A DNA stretch of 64,000 bases from Janibacter sp. HTCC2649 (GTDB lineage: Bacteria > Actinomycetota > Actinomycetes > Actinomycetales > Dermatophilaceae): the NCBI RefSeq assembly GCF_000152705.1, contig NZ_CH672413.1, forward strand, positions 2,670,139 to 2,734,138, read 5' to 3'. A program made the position numbers and the translations under genes. The notes beneath the pieces were generated by a model, which made no database searches, was not told the origin of the DNA, and saw nothing but the letters and a program-made list of their open reading frames with translations. This document shows, one piece after another, positions 43,672-51,066 of the stretch. Position 1 is the stretch's first letter. Every line of letters starts with the position of its first letter.

Positions 43672-43695
43672 CCACGTTGGTGTGATCACCCGCAC

Positions 43696-43733
43696 GACAG
43701 AAGGGCCCGACCACCAGGTTGGGCCCTTCTGTC
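43696..43733. terminator. Bidirectional terminator
   Basis: GACAGAAGGGCCC and its exact complement flank a 12-base loop. It lies between the converging secreted repeat gene and the ArgP-like gene and can serve both. Confidence 0.85.
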
Positions 43734-43751
43734 ATTCCCGCCCCGACCGGC

Positions 43752-44612
43752 TCAGCGGGTCGGGGCGTGGTGTCGGATCGCTTCCGTGAGGCGTTCCACG
43801 AGCGGGGAACGCAGCCGCCAGGACTGCCAGTGGAGCGGGACGTCGACGTGCTCACGAGCACTGAGCCGGACCAGCCTGCCTGCGTCAAGGTCGTCGGTGC
43901 ACTGCACGGTCGGCAGAGCGCCCCAGCCGAGCCCTGCCCGCACCGCCTCGGCGAATGCTTCCGACGAGGGGATGCGGTGCGTCGGCGGGTCCCCCTCGAC
44001 GCCGCGCCCACGAAGGACACCACGCTGGAGGTCGTCGTGGTCGTTGAACTCGAGCACCGGCATACGCTCCCAGTCGACTCCTCGACCCAACGCAAACTGC
44101 TCGCGCAGCTCGGGCGTCGCGACCGGGAGATATCGCATCCCACCGATCCGCTCGACCGAACACCCCTGCACCGGAACGGGGTTCGACGTGATCGCGCCGA
44201 GCACGGTGCCGGCGCGCAGGAGCTCGTGGCTGTGGCCCTCGTCCTCGACATGGAGGCGGAGGACGACCCCGTCCCAGTCAGCCACCTCACGCAGGATCGG
44301 CCGGAACCACGTCGCCAGCGAGTCGGCGTTGACGGCAATGGGGAGCTCGGTCGCGGCGGCCGACTCGTCGAGAGCGGCCTGCGCCTCCTGCTCAAGGAGG
44401 TGCTGCTGGCGCGCGAGTCGGACGAGCACCTCGCCGGCGGCCGTTGCTGCACACGGCTGCCCGCGTCGCACCACGACCTGACCCATCGAGTGCTCGAGCG
44501 CCTTGATTCGCTGGCTCACGGCCGACGGGGTGACATGGAGTTCGCGAGCGGCAGCCTCGAACGTCCCCGTGTCGACAACGGCGAGCAAGGCCCTGAGCTG
44601 GTCGGTGTGCAC
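43752..44612 (-). CDS. argP: ArgP/LysG-type LysR-family regulator
   Basis: 286 aa, GTG 44612. The N-terminal HTH is LRALLAVVDTGTFEAAAREL followed by HVTPSAVSQRIKALEHSMGQ, and the rest is a periplasmic-binding-like effector domain. It is divergent to a LysE-family exporter 87 bp away. In corynebacteria and enterobacteria this pairing means a lysine/arginine-responsive activator (LysG/ArgP) controlling an amino-acid exporter. The assignment rests on family and context. Confidence 0.9.
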   Translation of the reverse strand: MHTDQLRALLAVVDTGTFEAAARELHVTPSAVSQRIKALEHSMGQVVVRRGQPCAATAAGEVLVRLARQQHLLEQEAQAALDESAAATELPIAVNADSLATWFRPILREVADWDGVVLRLHVEDEGHSHELLRAGTVLGAITSNPVPVQGCSVERIGGMRYLPVATPELREQFALGRGVDWERMPVLEFNDHDDLQRGVLRGRGVEGDPPTHRIPSSEAFAEAVRAGLGWGALPTVQCTDDLDAGRLVRLSAREHVDVPLHWQSWRLRSPLVERLTEAIRHHAPTR

Positions 44613-44699
44613 GGGCCGATCCTACGATGAAGCACTGCTAAGGACACCCGAGAAACCTTCGCTGGCCTTCACCCCTCCCCGCCTCTAGCGTCGAGGGCA

Positions 44700-45314
44700 A
44701 TGAACACCACGATCCTTGCCGCAGTCGTCGCCGGCCTCTTTTCCGGCTTCTCCCTCATCGTTGCCATCGGCGCCCAGAACGCCTTCGTCCTGCGCCAGGG
44801 TGTGTCCCGTCAGCACATTGGCCTGGTCGTCGCGATCTGCGCGATCAGCGACCTCGCCCTCATCGGCGCCGGGGTTGTCGGCGTGGGTGCGCTCGTCCAG
44901 GGGCACCCCACGATCCTGCGCATCGTGACCGTCGGCGGGGCGGCATACCTTGTCTGGTTCGGGGTGCGATCGCTCCTCGCGGCGCGGCACCCGAAGACGC
45001 TCGTCGCCGGGGCGCCGTCGGCCAAGACGTCCGCGGTGGCAACGGCATTCGCGCTGACCTGGCTCAACCCGCACGTCTACCTCGACACGGTCCTCATGCT
45101 CGGCAACCTCAGCACGTCCTACGGACCCACCGGCCGTTGGTGGTTCGGTGCGGGTGCCGGGGCGGCGAGCATCCTGTGGTTCACCACTCTCGGGTATGCC
45201 GCCCGCCTCGCCTCGCGCTGGTTCGCTCACCAGCGCACGTGGCGGGTGCTCGACACCGTGATCGGGCTCGTCATGTTTGCCCTTGCGGCGATGCTGCTGC
45301 GTACCAGCTTCTGA
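44700..45314 (+). CDS. lysE: LysE/ArgO-family amino-acid exporter
   Basis: 204 aa with six hydrophobic segments. The family signature [20 protein letters not shown] is near residue 23, and the later [20 protein letters not shown] (near 118) carries the conserved NPH. It exports basic amino acids through the cytoplasmic membrane and is probably activated by the divergent ArgP-like regulator when lysine or arginine accumulates. The next gene begins 22 bp downstream. Confidence 0.93.
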   Translation: MNTTILAAVVAGLFSGFSLIVAIGAQNAFVLRQGVSRQHIGLVVAICAISDLALIGAGVVGVGALVQGHPTILRIVTVGGAAYLVWFGVRSLLAARHPKTLVAGAPSAKTSAVATAFALTWLNPHVYLDTVLMLGNLSTSYGPTGRWWFGAGAGAASILWFTTLGYAARLASRWFAHQRTWRVLDTVIGLVMFALAAMLLRTSF

Positions 45315-45336
45315 GCCACGTGGAAGACTCCCCGAC

Positions 45337-45726
45337 GTGGCCCTCGACCCGCGCAACCTCTCCGCTGACGCCCTCGACTTCCTGACCGAGCGGCACCTGG
45401 CAACGCTCACGACGCTGCGGGCTGACGGCTCGCCGCACGTGGTGCCGGTGGGGTTCACCTGGGACAACGAGGCCGTGGTCGTGCGGGTCATCACGAACGA
45501 CGTCTCCCAGAAGGCGATCAACGCGGGCCGGTCAGGCACGGCTGCGGTCTGTCAGGTCGAGGGCCGGCGCTGGCTCTCCCTCGAAGGGCGCTCGCGAGTC
45601 CTCGACGATGCCGACTCAGTGCTCGATGCCGAGACCCGCTACGCGGCCCGCTACAGGCCCCCGCGCATCAACCCCACGCGTGTCGTCATCGAGATCGCCG
45701 TCACCCGCATCCTCGGCAACCTCTGA
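45337..45726 (+). CDS. PPOX-class F420/FMN-dependent oxidoreductase
   Basis: 129 aa, GTG 45337. The split-barrel pattern is [20 protein letters not shown] followed by [14 protein letters not shown], with [20 protein letters not shown] and [20 protein letters not shown]. This small type in actinobacteria usually binds F420; the cofactor is inferred from family. It may share a transcript with the exporter. Confidence 0.85.
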   Translation: MALDPRNLSADALDFLTERHLATLTTLRADGSPHVVPVGFTWDNEAVVVRVITNDVSQKAINAGRSGTAAVCQVEGRRWLSLEGRSRVLDDADSVLDAETRYAARYRPPRINPTRVVIEIAVTRILGNL

Positions 45727-45896
45727 GCGCGACTGTGGGGTCATTCCGCGCGCTGAGGCGGGGCATGCACATGCGGGGCTGGCTCTCAGTGACTATTGCC
45801 TGCCGAACCGGACGACCATCACGCTGAAAGGCGCGGCTCGACACTCGCTCGAGTGCTCGCCGCGGACCCCTCCACGTCACGGAGAAGGAGCTGATC

Positions 45897-46973
45897 GTGA
45901 GGCCCCGTTCGAGCATGTGGTTCCGCGCACGTCCAGGGCGCCGGACCGACACCTCCGCTCTCACCGCCCTGGTCCTCGTTGCTCTGGTGGGCATGACGGC
46001 CCCGAGTGCGGCGGGCACGACACCGGGGGTCAACGGTCGGATCAGCTTCATGCGCATGGACGACACCGGGCACTGGCAGACCTGGACGGCCAATCCGGAT
46101 CTGACCGCCCAGCACAAGATCACTGACGGGGACTTCGACAACAGCTGGGCGGCGTGGTCTCCCGACGGCACCCGTCTGGCCTTCGACTCCTCTCGGCTCG
46201 CGCCGGAGGCCAACGGTGATCTCAAGGAAATCTTCACGATGGCCCCCGACGGGACCGACGTCCATCAGGTGACGAATCTCGGCTTCTTCGCGGGCCAGCC
46301 CACTTGGTCCCCCGACGGCCGCTGGATAGCCTTCACCACCGATGGTGGTGACTACCCCACCTCCCAGGGCATCTACGCGATCCACCCCGATGGCACCGGC
46401 CTGCACAGGATCGTTGCCCTTCCAGCCGGACCTCGATCGGTCTGGCTCGATGCCCCACGGTTCTCGCCCGACGGGTCCCGACTCGCGTACACGTTCTTCC
46501 AGGGAGGAAAACCGACCCGATCTCCGTGGAGCTGGAAGGGCGAGACCTCGGCCCTGTGGACCGTCGGTGTCGACGGTGCGAACGCCCGTCAGGTCGTCGC
46601 TCCCGGACAGAAGGTGGGAGACGCCGACTGGTCACCCGACGGTCGCCACCTCGTCTTCGAGCAGATGGGCAACGACCCCGGGTCATTGTCGCGCGTCCTT
46701 CGGGTACCCGCCACCGGCGGCGGCATCACAGCCCTGAGCCAGGACACCGGTCTGCGGGGAGGTCGCAGCGATAACTGGTCCTTCCAGGCCAGCTTCGACC
46801 CCGTGTACTCGCCGGACGGAACGACCATCCTCTTCCCGCACGACGAGTACTCACCCACGTTCGGCTGCACCAGCCTGCAAGCCATGAACGCCGACGGAAC
46901 CAACCCGCACTGGGTCAACGATCAGTGCGGCGTCGAGCACCAGGTCGACTGGGGCACTGCGCCGCTGGAGTGA
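45897..46973 (+). CDS. Secreted TolB-like beta-propeller (PD40 repeats) protein
   Basis: 358 aa, GTG 45897 with GGAGAAGGAG upstream. A signal peptide ends near residue 42 (ALVLVALVGMTAPSAAG). The rest is WD40-like PD40 repeats, each with a (W)SPDGTRLAF- or WSPDGRWIAF-type motif; at least five are visible (AAWSPDGTRLAF, PTWSPDGRWIAF, PRFSPDGSRLAY, ADWSPDGRHLVF, PVYSPDGTTILF). Such propellers bind other proteins or glycans outside the cell. No enzymatic domain is attached. Confidence 0.85.
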   Translation: MRPRSSMWFRARPGRRTDTSALTALVLVALVGMTAPSAAGTTPGVNGRISFMRMDDTGHWQTWTANPDLTAQHKITDGDFDNSWAAWSPDGTRLAFDSSRLAPEANGDLKEIFTMAPDGTDVHQVTNLGFFAGQPTWSPDGRWIAFTTDGGDYPTSQGIYAIHPDGTGLHRIVALPAGPRSVWLDAPRFSPDGSRLAYTFFQGGKPTRSPWSWKGETSALWTVGVDGANARQVVAPGQKVGDADWSPDGRHLVFEQMGNDPGSLSRVLRVPATGGGITALSQDTGLRGGRSDNWSFQASFDPVYSPDGTTILFPHDEYSPTFGCTSLQAMNADGTNPHWVNDQCGVEHQVDWGTAPLE

Positions 46974-46980
46974 TGCGAAC

Positions 46981-48636
46981 TCAGCGTGACGGCAGGAGAA
47001 GCCAAGCGGCCGCGTCGACGGGCAGCAGCCCGCCCACGACCGGAGCACTGCAGAGCACCACGTCCGCGGCCGGGACCTCGACCGGCTCGGGGCCCAAGTT
47101 GACCACGCAGCGCAGGGCGGTGCCTCGATCGAAATCGAGCACCCCCGAGGGAGATTCGCGCCAAGCCAGCCCCGCGGCATACAGGCCCTTGGTGGTTCGC
47201 CGCAGGCGCAGCGCAGACCGGTAGAGCGACAACATGGAGCCCTCGTCGGCGGACTCGGCCTCGACTGTGAGCTCACTCCACGACTCCGGTTGGGGCAGCC
47301 ACGTCTGAACACCTCTGGGAGAGAACCCAAATGGCGGCGCGCTGCCGCTCCACGGCATCGGCACCCGACAGCCGTCGCGACCGCGCATCACGCCACCGCT
47401 GCGGAGGAACATGGGGTCCTGGAGCACCTCGTCGGGCAGGTCGTCGACCTTGGGCAGGCCGAGTTCCTCACCCTGGTAGATGTAGGCGCCACCCGGCAGC
47501 GCGAGCATCAACAGCGCCGCAGCCCGGGCCCGTCGGGTCCCGAGCGCGAGGTCGGACTCCTCGCCCTGACCGTCGGCCACGAAGAATGAGCTCGTCGTCG
47601 CGCGGCCGTACCTCGTGACCGGGCGCGTCTCGTCATGGCTGGTGAGGACCCACGTCGACGACACACCGACCGGGTCGAACGAGGCGAGCGTTGCGTCGAT
47701 GATCCTGCGCAACGACTCCGCCTCCCACGGGCCCTTGAGATAGGGGAAGTTGAAGGCTGTGTGCATCTCGTCCGGCCGGACGTAGCGCACGAGCCGCTCG
47801 GGCGTGTTCACGATGGCCTCGGCCACGAACGCGCGGTCGCCGTCGTAGGAGTCGGCGATCGCGCGCCACCTCCGGAAGATGTCGTGGACCTCGTCGACGT
47901 CCCAGTGGGGGTTGCCGTCCCAGTCCACCGTCCGGAACTGCAGGACCCCGCCGTAGTCCGCATCAGGGAGGCCGCCCCTCTTGGCCATGGCCGGCGCCGC
48001 GTCGATCCTCAGCCCGTCGACGCCGCGATCGAACCAGAACCGCAGGACGTCATCGAAGTCCTCGAGCACAGAGGTGTTGGTCCAGTCCAGGTCCGCCTGC
48101 TCGGGGGCGAAGAGGTGCAGGTACCACTGGCCCGGCCTGCCGTCGGCGTCGGTGACCCGACTCCAGGCCGGCCCGCCGAAGGCGCTGATCCAGTTGTTCG
48201 GCGGCTCCGAACCATCGGACCCTCGACCGTCCCGGAAGAAGTACCTCGCCCGCTCGGGGGAACCCGGATCGGACTCGAGCGCAGCCACGAACCACGGGTG
48301 CTGGTCCGACGTGTGGTTGGGAACGAGGTCGATGATGATGCGCAGTCCCAAGTCTCGCGCCTCCTTCAGGACGGCATCGGCATCGTCGAGCGTGCCGAAC
48401 ATGGGGTGTATGCCGCGGAAGTCACTGACGTCGTAGCCCCCGTCCGCCATCGGCGAGGGGAACCACGGCGAGATCCACAGTCCGTCGACGCCGAGGTCGG
48501 CGAGGTAGGGAAGGCGCGCTCGCAGGCCGAGAAGGTCACCCGTGCCGTCGCCGTTCCCGTCGGCAAAGCTGCGGGGGTAGACCTGATACATGACGGCGGT
48601 GCGCCACCACTGCGAGGTGCCGTCGCTCCCGCTCAT
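46981..48636 (-). CDS. Glycoside hydrolase family 13 (alpha-glucosidase type)
   Basis: 551 aa. GH13 regions: IIIDLVPNHTSDQHPWF (region I), VDGLRIDAAPAMAKRG with the nucleophile Asp (region II), DRAFVAEAIVN with the acid/base Glu (region III), and WVLTSHDETRPVTRYG with the transition-state Asp (region IV). The set and length fit oligo-1,6-/alpha-1,4-glucosidases, trehalose-type hydrolases or sucrose-active relatives acting in the cytoplasm. ATG 48636 overlaps the stop of the preceding glycosidase gene (ATGA), so both belong to one sugar-use operon. Confidence 0.93.
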   Translation of the reverse strand: MSGSDGTSQWWRTAVMYQVYPRSFADGNGDGTGDLLGLRARLPYLADLGVDGLWISPWFPSPMADGGYDVSDFRGIHPMFGTLDDADAVLKEARDLGLRIIIDLVPNHTSDQHPWFVAALESDPGSPERARYFFRDGRGSDGSEPPNNWISAFGGPAWSRVTDADGRPGQWYLHLFAPEQADLDWTNTSVLEDFDDVLRFWFDRGVDGLRIDAAPAMAKRGGLPDADYGGVLQFRTVDWDGNPHWDVDEVHDIFRRWRAIADSYDGDRAFVAEAIVNTPERLVRYVRPDEMHTAFNFPYLKGPWEAESLRRIIDATLASFDPVGVSSTWVLTSHDETRPVTRYGRATTSSFFVADGQGEESDLALGTRRARAAALLMLALPGGAYIYQGEELGLPKVDDLPDEVLQDPMFLRSGGVMRGRDGCRVPMPWSGSAPPFGFSPRGVQTWLPQPESWSELTVEAESADEGSMLSLYRSALRLRRTTKGLYAAGLAWRESPSGVLDFDRGTALRCVVNLGPEPVEVPAADVVLCSAPVVGGLLPVDAAAWLLLPSR

Positions 48637-49607
48637 ACGAGGTAGCCGTCCTCGTCGAGGGTGACGGGGATGGGGTCGCAGATCTCGAAACTCTCCTCGC
48701 CCCGATCCTCAAGGTTGTGGAAGCCGAGGATCACCCACGTGCCATCCCGCTGCTGGATGAGCGGGGCGGCGAAGAGCGTGGGGTCGGCCGTGAACGGTCG
48801 CGCGGCGTCGATGTCGAAGGGCCCGAGCGGCCCGGCGCACGGCACGGACCACGTGCAGAACTTCCCGGTGCGAGCAACCCGTTCGGGGGTCATCTCCTGC
48901 GGGTGACAGGTGAAGACCAGCACCCAGCGCCCGTCGATCTGGCGAACCTGGAGGACTTCGAGCTGGCCGAACCCCGTCCCCGGCTCGGACAAGGGTGGCA
49001 GGGCTTCCCAGGTTGTGAGGTCGGAGGAGTGCAGGTGTCCGACCACACCGTCGTCGTTGCGCGCGGCGCCGGCGGCCCGGGCGGTCACGAGCAGGTGCCA
49101 CCCGTCGCCGTCCGTGTCGGGGATGGCGAACGGGTCGCGCCAGGTCTCGCTCACCGTGTCCGGGCTCGGGCCGGTCGTGGTCACGTCCGGATAGTCGGCG
49201 AGCGTCTTGTACCAGCGGCGGTCGGGGCCGGTGATCGGCGCGACGGAGCGATCGGTCCATGTGTGCAGGTCGGTCGAGGAGGCCACACCGAGCCGCTGGT
49301 CGCGCAGGCCGTGGCCGGCGGTCGAGATGGCGGTGTAGAAGAGACGGTAGGTCCCGTCATCGGCCGCGATGACCGAACCGGTCCACGTCGCGAGGTCGTC
49401 GAAGGCGCCCGCTGCTGCCGGTCCGAAGGTCTCACCCAGAACCTCCCAGGAGGTCAGGTCCTGCGACACCGCGTGACCGACCCGGGCCATGTCGTGACGC
49501 AGGTTCGGGTGCTCCAGACGGGGTGCCTGCAAGTAGTACAGGTGGTGACGGGTTCCGTCGTCGAAGGACCACGAGTCCCAGATCCAGGCGTCGTCGAAGC
49601 GCAGCAT
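48633..49607 (-). CDS. GH32/GH68-like glycosidase
   Basis: 324 aa from ATG 49607 (49619 is possible). It is a five-bladed beta-propeller enzyme: the N-terminal MLRFDDAWIWDSW carries the candidate nucleophile Asp, TWTGSVIAADDGTYRLFYTA is the second blade, and the ETWRDPFAIPD RDP motif provides the stabiliser. A Glu (GQLEVLQV) is a candidate acid/base. Likely substrates are beta-fructosides such as sucrose or levan. There is no signal peptide, so it acts inside the cell. Coupled to the GH13 gene. Confidence 0.82.
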   Translation of the reverse strand: MLRFDDAWIWDSWSFDDGTRHHLYYLQAPRLEHPNLRHDMARVGHAVSQDLTSWEVLGETFGPAAAGAFDDLATWTGSVIAADDGTYRLFYTAISTAGHGLRDQRLGVASSTDLHTWTDRSVAPITGPDRRWYKTLADYPDVTTTGPSPDTVSETWRDPFAIPDTDGDGWHLLVTARAAGAARNDDGVVGHLHSSDLTTWEALPPLSEPGTGFGQLEVLQVRQIDGRWVLVFTCHPQEMTPERVARTGKFCTWSVPCAGPLGPFDIDAARPFTADPTLFAAPLIQQRDGTWVILGFHNLEDRGEESFEICDPIPVTLDEDGYLV

Positions 49608-49770
49608 GGGGCACAGCATGGCAGTCCGCATCGGCGGCGTGAGGACAGTGATCACCACCGGGACGCGAGCACTTCCGGTAACCACGCAAGTGGTCCCGCG
49701 ACCTCGTCTGCCGTGAACGGTTCGGTTCAGGGCGGCGGTCGCAGCCAGGTGGGCTGCCAGCAGGCTGGCC

Positions 49771-50010
49771 CTAGGAGGCGGGTGTTGTCTGGACGACACC
49801 GTCGAGGAACTCGTGGATCCCGCCGCACTCGCTGCAGATGAGCGCGAGGCTCTCCTTGTTGGCCCACGCGAACCCGAAGAACTCCGCCCCCGAGGTGTTG
49901 AGCTTGATCCGGCGCGTCCCGAAGCGCGCGTTGTCGCAGTAACTGCAGACCACAGGCCGCTCCCCAACGGTCGCGGTCACCAGCACTGACTCATCAAAGA
50001 AGTTTCCCAT
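49771..50010 (-). CDS. Small zinc-ribbon-like protein
   Basis: 79 aa, ATG 50010 behind GGAGGG. Two CxxC pairs (VVCSYCDNARF and ALICSECGGIHEFL), about 34 residues apart, form a likely rubredoxin/zinc-ribbon knuckle. It begins MGNFFDESVLVTATVGERPV. No partner gene or activity is evident. It lies just downstream of the tRNA-Ala terminator. Confidence 0.7.
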   Translation of the reverse strand: MGNFFDESVLVTATVGERPVVCSYCDNARFGTRRIKLNTSGAEFFGFAWANKESLALICSECGGIHEFLDGVVQTTPAS

Positions 50011-50055
50011 GCCAGCACCCTCCCACCTCGATCTGCGCCGGCGGGTCCAAACACG

Positions 50056-50090
50056 AAGAGGCCCTTCCCGGATTCCGGGAAGGGCCTCTT
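50056..50090 (-). terminator. tRNA-Ala terminator
   Basis: AAGAGGCCCTTCCCGG and its exact complement (16-bp arms, 3-base loop) lie 6 bp beyond the encoded CCA of tRNA-Ala. The minus-strand arm ends in CTCTT. Confidence 0.88.
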
Positions 50091-50098
50091 GATGGTGG

Positions 50099-50171
50099 TG
50101 GAGACTAGGGGGTTCGAACCCCTGACCCCCGCCTTGCAAAGGCGGTGCTCTACCAGCTGAGCTAAGTCCCC
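50099..50171 (-). tRNA. tRNA-Ala (TGC)
   Basis: 73 nt, with CCA encoded just beyond it (50096-50098). The acceptor GGGGACT pairs with AGTCTCC through one G-U pair. The D arm is GCTC/GAGC, and the anticodon loop TTTGCAA gives TGC. The T arm is AGGGG-TTCGAAC-CCCCT. Part of the conserved tRNA-Ile/tRNA-Ala pair downstream of gyrA. Confidence 0.96.
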
Positions 50172-50175
50172 TGGT

Positions 50176-50313
50176 TCAGTTCTGCGGGGTGACCGCGGGG
50201 CGGTCGTCGGTGGCCTCGGCCCACAGTCGCTGGTCGGCACCCTGTGCGTCGAGCTTCTTCTTGACGAGGCCGGCGGTGAGCGCGGTCAGGGCAACGAGAA
50301 GGATCTTCTTCAC
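50176..50313 (-). CDS. DLW-39 family small protein
   Basis: 45 aa, GTG 50313, translated as VKKILLVALTALTAGLVKKK then LDAQGADQRLWAEATDDRPA and VTPQN. A short hydrophobic N-terminal helix is followed by the conserved D-x-x-LWAEATD segment that names the DLW-39 family; here it reads DQRLW. These very small proteins are encoded between tRNA-Ile and tRNA-Ala or near gyrA across Actinomycetota and are easily missed. Function is unknown; the hydrophobic helix suggests membrane association. It lies between the two tRNA genes, ending 4 bp before tRNA-Ala. Confidence 0.85.
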   Translation of the reverse strand: MKKILLVALTALTAGLVKKKLDAQGADQRLWAEATDDRPAVTPQN

Positions 50314-50349
50314 GGAAATACCACCTGAGTTGAGTCGAGGATCGGATGG

Positions 50350-50423
50350 TGGGCCTAAGAGGACTTGAACCTCTGGCCTCTTCCTTATCAGGGAAGCGCT
50401 CTAACCGTCTGAGCTATAGGCCC
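50350..50423 (-). tRNA. tRNA-Ile (GAT)
   Basis: 74 nt, with CCA encoded (50347-50349). The acceptor GGGCCTA pairs with TAGGCCC, the anticodon loop CTGATAA gives GAT, and the T arm is AGAGG-TTCAAGT-CCTCT. It lies directly downstream of the DUF3566 gene, as in other actinobacteria. Confidence 0.96.
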
Positions 50424-50501
50424 GTCGCCGATCCGGCGGCGCCACCGTTGCACGGTGGCGCGAGAGACGAGGTTACCCCACGCTTCGCCCTACTCACAAA
50501 A

Positions 50502-50539
50502 CGGTATGCCGCCCGCTCTGGTGGGCGGGCGGCATACCG
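50502..50539 (-). terminator. Terminator after the gyrA-DUF3566 transcript
   Basis: CGGTATGCCGCCCGC and its exact complement (15-bp arms, 8-base loop). It lies 18 bp beyond the DUF3566 stop and upstream of tRNA-Ile, so it separates mRNA from tRNA transcription. The arms contain the octamer GTATGCCG. Confidence 0.8.
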
Positions 50540-50556
50540 GATGTTGGTGCGTGAAG

Positions 50557-51066
50557 TCAGTCGTCGGTGAGGGTCAGCTGGAGACCGCCGACGAGGCTGG
50601 ACGACACGTTGTAGAGGAAGGCCGCGAGAGTCGCGAGCGCCGTCATGAGGATGACGTCGATGACGCCGACAACGATCGCCAGGGAGACGACCCGGCCGAA
50701 GCCGAGGAAGTCCATGATGTCGAAGGTGTTGTCGCCGTCCTGGATGATCTGGCCGACGAGGCCGTTGACCTGGTCGAAGACCCCCATGCCCGCGAGGATC
50801 ATCCACAGCACCGAGATCATGACGACTCCGGCGATGCCGAGCGCCACGGACAGCAGGAACGACATCTTCATCGCCGACCAGGGGTCGACGCGAGAGACGG
50901 TGAGTCGCACGCGGCGACCGGTGCCGCGAGCCGCTGCCGGCGGAGCGGACGATGCCGCACCATTGGTCGCGGGGGCTTCTGCCTGAGCACGCGTCAGCGG
51001 CCGAGCGTCAGCGGAGGAACCCGATGCCGATCGCATCGAGGTGCCTGCCTGGTCTGCCGTGCTCAC
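50557..51066 (-). CDS. DUF3566-domain membrane protein
   Basis: 169 aa, GTG 51066 overlapping the gyrA stop (GTGA). A disordered N-terminus (~50 residues) precedes the DUF3566 core: [20 protein letters not shown], a first helix ending [20 protein letters not shown], and a second membrane segment near residues 125-150. The family is restricted to actinobacteria, always next to gyrA. Its role is unknown, with suggested links to the cell envelope. Confidence 0.92.
   Translation of the reverse strand: MSTADQAGTSMRSASGSSADARPLTRAQAEAPATNGAASSAPPAAARGTGRRVRLTVSRVDPWSAMKMSFLLSVALGIAGVVMISVLWMILAGMGVFDQVNGLVGQIIQDGDNTFDIMDFLGFGRVVSLAIVVGVIDVILMTALATLAAFLYNVSSSLVGGLQLTLTDD

Noticed and set aside
45727-45896. 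Small gene in the gap before the TolB-like gene
   Set aside because: No start codon with ribosome-binding site and no coherent frame; nothing beyond the ribosome-binding site of the next gene is seen.
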